Source of the DNA: an uncultured Pelagibacteraceae bacterium
Lineage (GTDB): Bacteria; Pseudomonadota; Alphaproteobacteria; Pelagibacterales; Pelagibacteraceae
DNA length: 64,000 bases
Assembly: GCA_902596925.1 (NCBI GenBank)
Contig: CACJVT010000007.1
Coordinates: 1 to 64,000 of the forward strand
Reading direction: 5' to 3'
The number at the start of each line of letters is the position of its first letter. Position 1 is the stretch's first letter. Both the position numbers and the translations under genes were made by a program. Positions 36,082 through 45,269 of this stretch are shown here, piece by piece. The notes beneath the pieces are model-generated. The model did no database searches. It was not told where the DNA came from and worked only from the letters and a program-made list of their open reading frames with translations.

Positions 36082-37139
36082 TGTCCAAAAATCTAGAGGA
36101 AAAATTTAGATCGTTTTGTAATTCAAAAAATTTAGAAATTAATCAAAACCAAATTGCGACAATTAAATTACTACAAGATTTTTATAATAAAAATTTTCAT
36201 TTTTCAATTTTCAATATTTTTAAAAAAGGAAATCATAAAAAAGGTTTTTATCTTCAAGGGGGTGTTGGTGTCGGAAAAACAATGATATTAGATTTTTTTT
36301 ATGATCTTATTTCTAAAAAAAAACTAAGACTTCACTTCAATGAGTTTATGTTAAATTTTCATGATTTTGTTCATGAAAATAAGAATAAGGGAGACGAAAA
36401 TATTATTAATTTATTTGTTAAAGACTTAAAATCAAAAGCTTTGTTAATTTATTTTGATGAGTTTCAAGTTACTAATATAGTAGATGCTATGATACTAGGT
36501 AAATTATTTGATAAAATATTTAGTGAAAATATAAAAATAATTGTCACCTCCAATATTAAAATTTCTGATTTATATAAGGATGGTCTCCAACGAGATCAGT
36601 TCAAACCTTTTATTGAGATCATGAAAAATAAAACCGTCGAACATGAACTTATAATTGAAGATGATTATAGAAAATCAAAAGAAAACCAAAATAATAGATA
36701 TTTCTTCCCACTAAACCAAGAAAGTAATTTTAAAATGAATAAATTCTTTAGAATTATTTCAAAGGATAAAAAAAAAATTAATCGAAGTATTAATATTAAA
36801 GGGAGAGAATTTCTAATTAAAGAATTCTATGAGGGAGTTGTAAGATTAACATTTGACGAGTTATGTGACAAAAACTTGGGAGCCGAGGATTACCTTGAAA
36901 TAGCTAAAGTATCTAAATTCATGGTTATTGATAAAATACCAAAGTTTGATGACATAAACTCTAACCAACAACAGCGTTTCATAACCTTAATTGATATAGT
37001 TTATGACAAGAAAATACCAATTGCTGTCACCGCTGAACAAAATCTAGATGAAATGACGTCATCTAAATCATTGAAAGAACCATTTAATCGTACAATTAGC
37101 CGTCTTTATGAACTAACATCCTCAAACTTTAATTTATGA
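36081..37139 (+). CDS. zapE: ZapE (AFG1-like) ATPase
   Basis: 352 aa from the ATG at 36081, which overlaps the preceding TGA. Walker A GGVGVGKTM lies near residue 57-65, Walker B LLIYFDEFQVTNIVDAMIL near residue 128, and SNIKISDLYKDGLQRDQFKPFI near 160. ZapE is the AFG1-type ATPase tied to late cell division in E. coli. The AFG1 core order and length match. The C-terminus overlaps the yjbQ start by 4 bp. Confidence 0.92.
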   Translation: MSKNLEEKFRSFCNSKNLEINQNQIATIKLLQDFYNKNFHFSIFNIFKKGNHKKGFYLQGGVGVGKTMILDFFYDLISKKKLRLHFNEFMLNFHDFVHENKNKGDENIINLFVKDLKSKALLIYFDEFQVTNIVDAMILGKLFDKIFSENIKIIVTSNIKISDLYKDGLQRDQFKPFIEIMKNKTVEHELIIEDDYRKSKENQNNRYFFPLNQESNFKMNKFFRIISKDKKKINRSINIKGREFLIKEFYEGVVRLTFDELCDKNLGAEDYLEIAKVSKFMVIDKIPKFDDINSNQQQRFITLIDIVYDKKIPIAVTAEQNLDEMTSSKSLKEPFNRTISRLYELTSSNFNL

Positions 37140-37558
37140 TACAAAAATTCAATAATTTTAAAATGAATACCAATGGACAAAAATTATACGAATTCACTGA
37201 TGAAACAATTAATTGGATCAAAAAAAATAAATTTAAAAATGGTATACTTAATTTAAGTATTCAGCACACTAGTGCCTCTTTAATAATCCAAGAAAATGCA
37301 GACCCTGATGTCCAAACTGACTTAATCAACTATTTTAATAAAATCGCTCCAATGGACAATAAATTATATATTCATACAACTGAAGGTAAAGACGATATGC
37401 CTGCGCACATAAAATCCAGCTTAACTAATAATCAAATTTCTCTTAGTGTTGAAAATGGAGAATTATTACTTGGAACTTGGCAGGGTATTTATTTATTTGA
37501 GCACAGATTAAACCCACAAACAAGAACCATCATTCATCATTTTTTAGGAGAAGTTTAA
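37136..37558 (+). CDS. YjbQ / UPF0047 family protein
   Basis: 140 aa, a full single-domain member. Signature blocks: NLSIQHTSASLIIQENADPDVQTDL and, near the end, SVENGELLLGTWQGIYLFEHR. Some family members have weak thiamine-phosphate synthase activity, but the true role is unsettled. It overlaps the convergent photolyase by 4 bp. Confidence 0.9.
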   Translation: MIQKFNNFKMNTNGQKLYEFTDETINWIKKNKFKNGILNLSIQHTSASLIIQENADPDVQTDLINYFNKIAPMDNKLYIHTTEGKDDMPAHIKSSLTNNQISLSVENGELLLGTWQGIYLFEHRLNPQTRTIIHHFLGEV

Positions 37559-38976
37559 TTTTTTTTTAAACTTTGAAAAGCTTTTAATGCAGAAGCTCTC
37601 GCTTCTTCATGTATCACTATCGGTTTTGGATAATCTTTTCCTATAATAGTATTTATTGCTTGTTGATATTTCATCTGCATTTCCCAAGGTTTGTGAATAA
37701 ATTTTTGAGGAACTTTGCTTAATTCTGGTATCCATTTTTTTACATATTTTCCCTCTTTATCAAATTTTTCACCTTGAAGAATAGGATTAAAAATTCTGAA
37801 GTATGGAGCTGCGTCTGCTCCACAACCTGCAACCCATTGCCACTGAGCTACATTATTGGCTTTATTAAAATCAAGTAAACAATTTCTAAAATGTTTTTCA
37901 CCTTCGGTCCAATTAATTCTTAAATGTTTTACTAGAAAAGAACCAACTACCATTCTTATTCTGTTATGCATCCAACCCGTTTCATATAACTCTCTCATTC
38001 CAGCATCAACAATCGGATAACCAGTCATCCCCGATTTCCATGCTTTCAAAAATTTTTCGTTTTTTACCCAAGGAAATTTATCAAATTCTTTTCTGTAATT
38101 TCCTTTTAAAAACTCAGGAAAATAATTAATCAAACTATGAGAGAACTCACGCCAACCTAGTTCGTTGATATATTTTCTATAACCAATACCTTTAGATTTA
38201 ATTTCGTTACATTTTTTCCAAATCGTGCTTACATGTATTTGTCCATGCTTTATATAAGGAGATAACTTTGATGTGCCCTCTATAGAAGGAAAATCTCTGG
38301 CCGAACCGTATTCTTTAATTTTATCATTAATCAAACTGCTCAGAACTTTTTTTGAATCATTTTCTGATACTTTCCAATAATTCTCAAATTTCTTATACCA
38401 ATTTTTTTTTGGTAAAATACTTTTTGGCTCAACACAATTTTTGAAGAAAGATATTACTTTCGTTTTTTTCTTTACAATATAATTTTTACTTGGTGGTAAA
38501 CCTAAATATTTTTGTTCAGCATTTCTCCAGAAAGGGGTGAATACTTTAAAGGGTGTTCCATCATTTTTAGTAACTTCTTGAAACTCATTTAAAATATTTC
38601 CTTTAAAATATTTAAATTCAACTTCATTTTTTAAGAAAACATCTCTAATTTTTTTTCCTTTTGCAATTACATCAGGTTCGTAAATTTTATTCCAATATAT
38701 TGAAACGTCATCTTTTTTTTTAATTTTAGAAAATATATCTAGTTCATCACCTGCTAATACTTGGAGATTTATTTTGTATTTAGATAATTCAGATTTAAAT
38801 ATTTCTAAAGATTTAAACAACCACCACTTTTGCGCTTCTCTTTTGTGATCAAAATCGGCTTTGTTATAAATAAATAAAGCAATAACATTTTCATGATTTT
38901 GTGTGGCATATGAAAGAGCAGGATTATGTTCGATTCTAAAGTCTTCTCTTATCCACGCTATTGCATTTTTTGTCAT
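37555..38976 (-). CDS. phrB: Deoxyribodipyrimidine photolyase
   Basis: Light-driven repair of cyclobutane dimers, expected in a surface-ocean cell. 473 aa from the ATG at 38976. The frame stays open for 26 more codons upstream, but those run into the preceding gene and lack photolyase similarity, while MTKNAIAWIREDFRIEHNPAL is the canonical start. The FAD-binding C-terminal half has GWREFSHSLINYFP, SGMTGYPIVDAGMRELYETGWMHNR and the electron-transfer Trp region NNVAQWQWVAGCGADAAPYFRIFNP. It ends a minus-strand run, 7 bp after the PLP enzyme. Confidence 0.95.
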   Translation of the reverse strand: MTKNAIAWIREDFRIEHNPALSYATQNHENVIALFIYNKADFDHKREAQKWWLFKSLEIFKSELSKYKINLQVLAGDELDIFSKIKKKDDVSIYWNKIYEPDVIAKGKKIRDVFLKNEVEFKYFKGNILNEFQEVTKNDGTPFKVFTPFWRNAEQKYLGLPPSKNYIVKKKTKVISFFKNCVEPKSILPKKNWYKKFENYWKVSENDSKKVLSSLINDKIKEYGSARDFPSIEGTSKLSPYIKHGQIHVSTIWKKCNEIKSKGIGYRKYINELGWREFSHSLINYFPEFLKGNYRKEFDKFPWVKNEKFLKAWKSGMTGYPIVDAGMRELYETGWMHNRIRMVVGSFLVKHLRINWTEGEKHFRNCLLDFNKANNVAQWQWVAGCGADAAPYFRIFNPILQGEKFDKEGKYVKKWIPELSKVPQKFIHKPWEMQMKYQQAINTIIGKDYPKPIVIHEEARASALKAFQSLKKN

Positions 38977-38983
38977 ATAAATA

Positions 38984-40117
38984 TTATTTTCTACCTTTAG
39001 ATAGCAGCTGTTTGTAAAGTTTAACATCTGCATTTCCTTCGCATCCAATAACAAGAATGTTAGAGTCTTCGTTCAAATTCAGTGATTTTCGTGCTTTTAA
39101 ATTGTTTGCTAAACCAATAAGAGCAATAACTCCAGGGGTTGCACATTCACCCCCTATGATTGAAACTCTACTCAGTTTTCTATCTCTTAACATCGCTGTC
39201 GTTTTAGCAACATTATTATCAGTAACAGATACACAATAATTAGAAGTTTTTTTTAATATTTGCCATGGGACAAGTGACATTTCATTACATGACATCCCAC
39301 CCATAATACTTTCTTTTTTTATTCTTATTTTTTTCATTTTATTTGCTTTAACACTCTGAAGAACACAATCAGCTCTATCAGGTTCAACAACAATTATTCT
39401 TGGAATTCTTTTAAAATATTTTGCGACCCCAGCAACTACACCTGCTGCTAATCCTCCAACACCAGCTTGAACAAATATGTGAGTTATATAATGGTTTGTT
39501 TGTTTAGATATTTCTTTTATCATAATAGAATATCCAGCCATTGTAAGTTGAGGAACATATTTATAGTTTTTGGTAGAGACATCCTGAACAATTCGCCAAT
39601 TATTCTTTTTTGAAAGTCTTTTACATTCCTCCAAAGAATTTTCATAATTTCCTTTAACCCGTATTACCTCAGCGCCAAATTTCTCAATTTCACGAACTCT
39701 TGTTTGGCTTACATATTGACTTACAAAAATTTTACACTTTAAATTTAATCTTTTTGCTCCCCAAGCAACAGACCTACCATGATTACCGGCTGTTGCTGAT
39801 GAAATAACAATATTTTTTTTTCCTTTAGATATTCTCTCTACTGCGTATGCTCCCCCTAATGCTTTAAACGACTTTAAATGAAATCTTTTAGACTCGTCCT
39901 TATAAAATATATTATTTAATTTCAAATTTATCTTTAATTTATCAAGTGATAGTAGGGGGGTTGCTTTATAATTTTTCCAACCGGAAATTGATTTATAAGC
40001 ATTAGTAATTAATGAAGAGGGAAGATGTTTTAAAACATAACTTCTTTTAAAATTATAACGATTATTTTTTAATAATTTTTTATATTTCCAGCTTTTAAGA
40101 TTTTTTAAACTCTTCAC
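38984..40117 (-). CDS. PLP-dependent ammonia-lyase, diaminopropionate ammonia-lyase / threonine dehydratase-like
   Basis: 377 aa, fold type II PLP enzyme. The PLP lysine is in RFHLKSFKALGGAYAV near residue 83, and the phosphate-side block is SATAGNHGRSVAWGA. FVQAGVGGLAAGV and GCEGNADVK supply the remaining cofactor contacts. The RFxLKSFKALGGAYA type is that of diaminopropionate ammonia-lyase. Downstream of a glutamine synthetase by one base, it would release ammonia for that enzyme. The exact amino-acid substrate is open. Confidence 0.8.
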   Translation of the reverse strand: MKSLKNLKSWKYKKLLKNNRYNFKRSYVLKHLPSSLITNAYKSISGWKNYKATPLLSLDKLKINLKLNNIFYKDESKRFHLKSFKALGGAYAVERISKGKKNIVISSATAGNHGRSVAWGAKRLNLKCKIFVSQYVSQTRVREIEKFGAEVIRVKGNYENSLEECKRLSKKNNWRIVQDVSTKNYKYVPQLTMAGYSIMIKEISKQTNHYITHIFVQAGVGGLAAGVVAGVAKYFKRIPRIIVVEPDRADCVLQSVKANKMKKIRIKKESIMGGMSCNEMSLVPWQILKKTSNYCVSVTDNNVAKTTAMLRDRKLSRVSIIGGECATPGVIALIGLANNLKARKSLNLNEDSNILVIGCEGNADVKLYKQLLSKGRK

Positions 40118-40118
40118 T

Positions 40119-41444
40119 TTAACAATCTAGAGTATTTTGTCTTTCCCATTTGGTTATAGGTTTTGATTTATCAAATCTTTCTATATTGTTAAATTCTTTT
40201 ATTTCTGTACTTCTAAGTTTTATATAGCTATTGACTACATCAGCACCAAAAGCATCATTCATTTCTTTATTTTGTTTTAATTGGCTCAATGATTGATCTA
40301 ACTCATCAGGGAGTTTTGGCAGATTTGGATATTTTGCAAAATCTTCATACATATTACAATTAAGAGGTTTTCCAGGATCTATTTTGTTTTTAATACCATT
40401 TATTCCAGCTGCGAGAACACTTGCTTGAAGTAAATAAGGGTTGGCCGATCCATCCATTAATCTCAATTCAAATCTTCCTGGATCGGGAATTCTAATCATA
40501 TGAGTTCTGTTATTACCAGTGTAAGAAATACTACTCGGTGACCATGATGCACCTGACTTTGTTGGAGGTGCATTAATTCGTCTGTAACTATTTATTGTAG
40601 GATTAAAAAAAGCAGATAAAGATGAAGCGTGTTTTATTACTCCGCCTAAAAAATTATATGCCATTTTACTAAGACCTAAGTTATTAGACTTGTCCAAAAA
40701 TTTATTTTTCTTTCCATCCCACACTGAAATATGGGCATGACAACCATTTCCAGTTAAATTCTCAAATGGTTTGGGCATAAACGTAGCTCTTAAACCATGT
40801 TTTTCAGCAATAGTTTTTACCATGTACTTAAAAAACGTATGTCTGTCTGCTGTCTTTAAACAATCAGAGTAATCCCAATTCATTTCAAATTGACCATTAG
40901 CGTCCTCGTGATCATTTTGATAAGGACCCCATTCCATTTCAATCATACAGTCACAAATTTCTTTAATTAAATCGTACCTTCTCATTAGAGCAGATTGATC
41001 ATAGCAAGGTTTTGATTGAGTATCCCTTGGGTCTGCGATGGAATCTCCATCAGGAGATATTAAAAAATACTCACACTCTACACCAGATTTCATAGTCAAT
41101 CCTTGTTTTGAGAGTTTTTTAATTTGTTTCTTCAACATTATTCTTGGAGAGGCATCTACAGGTTTTCCATTCATCCAAAGATCTGATGCAAGCCAACCAA
41201 CTTCTTTGTTCCAAGGTAATTGGATTAAACTATCTGGATCTGGAATTCCAAACATGTCTGAGTCTGCAGGTGTCATATCTAACCAAGCAGCAAATCCTGC
41301 AAATCCTGCACCAGTTTCTTGCATATCTTTTATTGCATGTGCTGGTACTAGTTTTGATCTAAGCACTCCAAATAAATCAACAAAACTTATCAAAAAATAT
41401 TTAATTTTTTTTTCTTTAGCAATTTTGAATAAATTTTTTGGCAT
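40119..41444 (-). CDS. glnT: Type III (GlnT) glutamine synthetase family, possible gamma-glutamylmethylamide synthetase
   Basis: 441 aa, much shorter than eukaryotic-like or large GSIII enzymes and equal to the GlnT class. Catalytic blocks: ECEYFLISPDG, NDHEDANGQFEMNW, KPFENLTGNGCHAHISVW, then NNRTHMIRIPDPGRFELRLMDGSANPYLLQA. Enzymes of this class include both glutamine synthetase and GmaS, which ligates methylamine to glutamate. Given the mgs genes 2.5 kb away, GmaS activity is plausible for this protein. A second, divergent GS-family protein at 47080-48549 competes for the same role. Confidence 0.88.
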   Translation of the reverse strand: MPKNLFKIAKEKKIKYFLISFVDLFGVLRSKLVPAHAIKDMQETGAGFAGFAAWLDMTPADSDMFGIPDPDSLIQLPWNKEVGWLASDLWMNGKPVDASPRIMLKKQIKKLSKQGLTMKSGVECEYFLISPDGDSIADPRDTQSKPCYDQSALMRRYDLIKEICDCMIEMEWGPYQNDHEDANGQFEMNWDYSDCLKTADRHTFFKYMVKTIAEKHGLRATFMPKPFENLTGNGCHAHISVWDGKKNKFLDKSNNLGLSKMAYNFLGGVIKHASSLSAFFNPTINSYRRINAPPTKSGASWSPSSISYTGNNRTHMIRIPDPGRFELRLMDGSANPYLLQASVLAAGINGIKNKIDPGKPLNCNMYEDFAKYPNLPKLPDELDQSLSQLKQNKEMNDAFGADVVNSYIKLRSTEIKEFNNIERFDKSKPITKWERQNTLDC

Positions 41445-41461
41445 AACCTAAGTTAACACAA

Positions 41462-41620
41462 TTATTTCAAAAAAGATAAAATTGTTTCTTTATAAAAAAT
41501 TAAATTTACAACAATAATTATAATTACGGCTAATATTGCTCCATACTTTGCTTTTGGAAAAGCAACGCCTCTCATCTTACTTGGTCTAAGTTCCTCGTTA
41601 TCTTTGTTTTCTTCTGACAT
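41462..41620 (-). CDS. Small single-span membrane protein
   Basis: 52 aa from the ATG at 41620; upstream codons in the open frame lie in the terminator. The N-terminal half is charged (MSEENKDNEELRPSKMRG), the C-terminal half one membrane helix (AILAVIIIIVVNLIFY). It starts right after the amt-side terminator and 17 bp before glnT. Function unknown; the steady minus-strand arrangement and a clear membrane helix argue for a real gene, but not strongly. Confidence 0.5.
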   Translation of the reverse strand: MSEENKDNEELRPSKMRGVAFPKAKYGAILAVIIIIVVNLIFYKETILSFLK

Positions 41621-41632
41621 ATGACAAAAAAA

Positions 41633-41657
41633 GGGCGCCACAAAAGTTGCAGCGCCC
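41633..41657 (-). terminator. Intrinsic terminator after the amt operon (minus strand)
   Basis: On the minus strand a stem GGGCGC ... GCGCCC continues with T-G and G-T wobbles and C-G, A-T, A-T pairs around a CTT loop, followed by seven T's (41632-41626). It lies 16 bp past the stop of the 76-aa protein and ends the amt transcript. Confidence 0.88.
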
Positions 41658-41672
41658 AAATTTTTAATTTAA

Positions 41673-41903
41673 TTACCAATCAGTAATATTGCTTTTATGG
41701 TCATTTGGACCATGTCTTTTTCTTGCTAATCTTTCGAGCTCATCACTCTCAGATTTAGCAGTTAAAACATGCCAGCCAACCCATATGATAATAGCAAGTA
41801 TTACTAACAAGCCTTCACTAGATCCAGCACCAGGATAAATAGCACCAGCAACTTCCTCTGCTGGTTTATTCAGGTGATCAATCCAATTTGTAACTGTCGC
41901 CAT
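41673..41903 (-). CDS. Small membrane protein downstream of amt
   Basis: 76 aa. One membrane helix (LLVILAIIIWVGWHVLTA, about residues 32-49) with a charged C-terminus (LERLARKRHGPNDHK). It follows amt by 11 bp and is bounded by a strong terminator, so it belongs to the amt transcript. Small Amt partners exist (the soluble GlnK), but this is not GlnK. Unknown function. Confidence 0.72.
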   Translation of the reverse strand: MATVTNWIDHLNKPAEEVAGAIYPGAGSSEGLLVILAIIIWVGWHVLTAKSESDELERLARKRHGPNDHKSNITDW

Positions 41904-41914
41904 ATTTTCCTCCT

Positions 41915-43315
41915 TTACCTGGTTGCTGATGCGACTGCTTTTTCGTCAGATTTAGCAGTTTCCATCATTTCATAGTCTAGTCCAGCTATTTCAGCTTCAC
42001 GCGGAATTCTTAATTTACCCATTCCGTGTAATACTTTTGCGATGATATAGCCTGGTATTAATCCTAGAACAAAGAACATAATTATTGCTCCTAAGAACAT
42101 ACCCAATGGATTTATTGATGCATAAGTAGTTCCGTCCCACATAGCTCCAACACTGTAACCAGATGATGGATAACCATTTAAAACAAAACCACAAATTACA
42201 AGACCTATAAATCCTGCATAACCGTGTACTGCTACAGCACCAACTGCATCATCAATCTTGAACTTACGTTCAACCCAATAATGTAATTTGTACGATAGCA
42301 CAACTCCGATCATACCTATGATCATTGATTGAATCGGATGATATAAATCATTTCCGGCTGAAGCACATATAATACCCGCTAGTCCACTAGAGTAAGTCCA
42401 GAATGGATCACCTTTTGCAATCCAGTATCCAGCTAATAATCCTCCTGATAGTGACATCAAGAAGTTAAAAGTAATACCACTAAGTGTAGTAGGCGTTACA
42501 TAAATGTTTGTAGCCGTCCAATAAGATATACCTTCCATGCCGTACTCTGGGCCAAGATCAAATATTGGAATGTTACATGCCGCATAGAATCCCCAGAAAC
42601 CAGTATAAATTAGAAATAATCCAATTGTTACTAGCCAAGGATTTCTTGGTCCAATATTTCTTGGTTCACCACTTGATGAGAATTTTCCAATTCTAGGACC
42701 TAAAACCATTAGTACACCTAAAGCAAATCCACCTGCAATCGCGTGAATTACTCCTGATGCATAAGCATCATGGTATCCTAAAATTTTTAGCATCCAACCA
42801 TCAAAGTGCCATCCCCAAGCAGCATCAATTGTCCAGAATACTGAACCAATTGCTATTGCTAATATTCCAAAAGCAAAAGTAGTTATTCTTTCAATTATTG
42901 CTCCAGAAACGATAGATGCAGCAGTCCAAGAAAATAATAAAAAAGCAGCCCAGAAAACACCATTAATGTGATCCCCAAGGTTAACTGCCATTATACTACT
43001 TGTTGCCACCTGAAATTTTGCACTAAACAAACTATCATCGGTGATTAAAGCTGTACTTTCGTTCATTATTGAAGGTGCTATCCCAGGTCCTGTTGGGAAA
43101 GCCCAGTAAATCCACCAACCAAATAAAAACCAAGTTACTGTTACCAGAGGTATCAGCATCGTGTTTTTCATAAGAGTATGTTGATGGTGTTTGTATCGAG
43201 AAGCTCCAACTTCATACATACAGAAACCGACGTGAATTAAAAACATCAGCACCACCGTTATCCAGTAGTAAAATTCTGTAAATATAGTAGTAAGAGCACC
43301 TAACTGATCAGTCAT
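41915..43315 (-). CDS. amt: Ammonium transporter (Amt family)
   Basis: 466 aa with about eleven helices. Family blocks: the first periplasmic gate region, GVFWAAFLLFSWTAASIVSGAIIERI, DGWMLKILGYHDAYASGVIHAIAGGFALGVLMVLG (the His-twin region of Amt, here HAIAGG), and DAVGAVAVHGYAGFIG with the second pore His. The ATG has AGGAGAGAG at 4-5 nt. It is downstream of the N-methylglutamate synthase genes, which fits recovery of ammonium released by methylamine breakdown. Confidence 0.96.
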   Translation of the reverse strand: MTDQLGALTTIFTEFYYWITVVLMFLIHVGFCMYEVGASRYKHHQHTLMKNTMLIPLVTVTWFLFGWWIYWAFPTGPGIAPSIMNESTALITDDSLFSAKFQVATSSIMAVNLGDHINGVFWAAFLLFSWTAASIVSGAIIERITTFAFGILAIAIGSVFWTIDAAWGWHFDGWMLKILGYHDAYASGVIHAIAGGFALGVLMVLGPRIGKFSSSGEPRNIGPRNPWLVTIGLFLIYTGFWGFYAACNIPIFDLGPEYGMEGISYWTATNIYVTPTTLSGITFNFLMSLSGGLLAGYWIAKGDPFWTYSSGLAGIICASAGNDLYHPIQSMIIGMIGVVLSYKLHYWVERKFKIDDAVGAVAVHGYAGFIGLVICGFVLNGYPSSGYSVGAMWDGTTYASINPLGMFLGAIIMFFVLGLIPGYIIAKVLHGMGKLRIPREAEIAGLDYEMMETAKSDEKAVASATR

Positions 43316-43385
43316 ATTCTCTCTCCTATTAGTTTTTTAAAACCCTATAAAATTTAGAAAGTTGTTACAAACGAAACAATCTAAT

Positions 43386-43411
43386 AAAACCTAATATTGA
43401 CAATAGGTTTT
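43386..43411. promoter_or_regulatory. Inverted repeat between the 133-aa gene and amt
   Basis: AAAACCTA (43386-43393) and TAGGTTTT (43404-43411) are perfect 8-bp inverted arms with a 10-bp spacer, 71-96 bp upstream of the amt ATG. It may be a weak terminator for the upstream gene or an operator for amt; the low G+C of the stem makes termination unlikely. Confidence 0.4.
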
Positions 43412-43440
43412 TAAAAAATAATCAACTTTAGATTGTGTAA

Positions 43441-43842
43441 TTAAAATTTTAGATAAGCTTTTTTTAAATCAACGAGAGGATGTTTTGGAGACATTTGAAA
43501 TTTCACTAAAAGCTCTCTTGCTATCATATCTCTATCTTGTTGATTATCAGGTAATTTAATTGATGATGGAATTGTAACCCAACCGTTTGCGTTTCTACAA
43601 AATACAGCTGGTCTTCCCTCTTCATAGCCCATATGAACGTCCTCTAGCCAATTAAGATCATCCCAACCCATTGCCTCAACATATTTTTTTAGAAATGGTG
43701 TCATTTTTTTGTAATCTGGAAGTAGATTTACGTCATATCGATAACCGATTGACTGACCAATCATTTTCTCTCTAGCAGTCTCTTTCTTTTTACCTAGTTG
43801 AAGAGAAACTGCTTTTGATTTTGATTTTTTCTTTTTAGCCAT
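43441..43842 (-). CDS. Conserved-looking 133-aa protein between mgsC and amt, unknown function
   Basis: 133 aa, soluble. A very basic N-terminus (MAKKKKSKSKAV) is followed by a domain with YRYDVNLLPDYKKMTPFLKKYVEAMGWDDLNWLED and a later WVTIPSSIKL. I recognise no family. It sits 8 bp after mgsC and shares its MAKKKK start, so it is probably part of the same transcript. It may be an accessory subunit of the N-methylglutamate synthase or of the ammonium system. Confidence 0.75.
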   Translation of the reverse strand: MAKKKKSKSKAVSLQLGKKKETAREKMIGQSIGYRYDVNLLPDYKKMTPFLKKYVEAMGWDDLNWLEDVHMGYEEGRPAVFCRNANGWVTIPSSIKLPDNQQDRDMIARELLVKFQMSPKHPLVDLKKAYLKF

Positions 43843-43850
43843 GAATACCT

Positions 43851-45269
43851 TTAAATTTTATGAAAGTTATCTACTCCAACAGTATAATTAGTACCTGCTA
43901 ATGGAACTTTTGCTAAAGCTGATGCTTCAGAAGTAAGTGCCGCTAAGTCTTCAGGTTCTAAAGAGTGTATGTTTGTTTTTCCACACGCTCTAGCTAATAA
44001 CTGGGCTTCAAGTGTCATTGAATGTAAATAATTATAAACTCTTAAAGCTGCATCATCAGGGTTTAATCTTGCTCTTAATTTTGGATCTTGTGTAGCAACT
44101 CCCACAGGACATCTTCCAGTATGACAGTGATAACACTCACCAGCTTTCACACCCATTTCTTTTTCAAAATTTGCTTCTGGAATATCTTTGTTACAGTTTA
44201 GCGCAATCATAGAACCTGTACCAATAGCTATTGCATCTGCACCTAAAGCTAACGCTTTTGCCATGTCAGCACCATCTCTAACGCCACCAGCATAAATTAA
44301 AGTAACTTTTCCAGTTTTTCCAACATCGTCCAAAGCTCTTCTTGCTTCTCTAATAGCTGCGATGCCAGGAATACCGGTGTTTGCAGCAGCGATGTGTGGA
44401 CCTGCTCCTGTAGATCCTTCCATTCCATCTAAATAAATAGAGTCAGGATCACATTTTGCAGCCATACGAACATCGTCATAAACCTTTGATGCACCTAATT
44501 TTAATTGAATTGGAACTTTATTTTTTGTTAGCTGTCTTAGTTCTTCTACCTTTAAGGCTAAATCATCTGGACCTAACCAGTCAGGATGTCTTGCAGGAGA
44601 TCTTTGATCAATACCTGAAGGCAATGATCTCATTTCAGCAACTTGGTCAGTTACTTTTTGACCCATTAAGTGACCACCCATACCAACTTTTTGTCCTTGT
44701 CCGATAAAAACTTCTATTCCATCAGCCAATTGTGCGTGATGTGGGTTAAACCCATATCTTGATTGAATACATTGATAAAACCATTTTTCAGAATATCTTC
44801 TTTCATCAGGTATCATTCCACCTTCACCTGAACATGTTGCGCTACCTGCCATTGTAGCTCCTCTTGCTAATGCAGTTTTTGCCTCATAAGATAAAGCACC
44901 AAAACTCATACCAGTAATATAAACTGGAATATCTAATTCAATTGGATTTTCACATCTTGGTCCAATAACAGTTTTAGTTTCACATTTTTCTCTGTAACCT
45001 TCGATTACGAATCTAGTAAGAGTTCCCGGTAAGAAAACTAAATCATCAAACGTTGGAATTTTTTTCATCAATGCCATTCCACGCATTCTGTATCTTCCTA
45101 ACTGAGATTTAATATGAATATCATCAATTACTTCTGGTGTGAAAATAGCATTATGACCTAATAAACTTTTGTTTCTGCCACCGTTAGAACTTAAATGAAC
45201 GTCAGCTTTTCCACCTACGTTACCATTAGTTTTTAATTTACCATTTTTTCTCTTTTTTTTCTTAGCCAT
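43851..45269 (-). CDS. mgsC: N-methylglutamate synthase subunit C (GltB-type FMN/FeS domain)
   Basis: 472 aa homologue of the central domain of glutamate synthase. It has the FMN barrel (ITGMSFGALSYEAKTALARGA, QLKLGASKVYDDV, GGVRDGADMAKALALGADAIAIGT) and the 3Fe-4S cysteines in GECYHCHTGRCPVGVATQ. As a separate subunit with MgsA and MgsB it forms the enzyme that transfers methylamine from gamma-glutamylmethylamide to make N-methylglutamate. Its ATG overlaps the mgsB stop by one base. Confidence 0.9.
   Translation of the reverse strand: MAKKKKRKNGKLKTNGNVGGKADVHLSSNGGRNKSLLGHNAIFTPEVIDDIHIKSQLGRYRMRGMALMKKIPTFDDLVFLPGTLTRFVIEGYREKCETKTVIGPRCENPIELDIPVYITGMSFGALSYEAKTALARGATMAGSATCSGEGGMIPDERRYSEKWFYQCIQSRYGFNPHHAQLADGIEVFIGQGQKVGMGGHLMGQKVTDQVAEMRSLPSGIDQRSPARHPDWLGPDDLALKVEELRQLTKNKVPIQLKLGASKVYDDVRMAAKCDPDSIYLDGMEGSTGAGPHIAAANTGIPGIAAIREARRALDDVGKTGKVTLIYAGGVRDGADMAKALALGADAIAIGTGSMIALNCNKDIPEANFEKEMGVKAGECYHCHTGRCPVGVATQDPKLRARLNPDDAALRVYNYLHSMTLEAQLLARACGKTNIHSLEPEDLAALTSEASALAKVPLAGTNYTVGVDNFHKI

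Noticed and set aside
38977..39054. 26-codon N-terminal extension of the photolyase frame
   Set aside because: It overlaps the end of the preceding gene and lacks photolyase similarity; the 38976 ATG is canonical.
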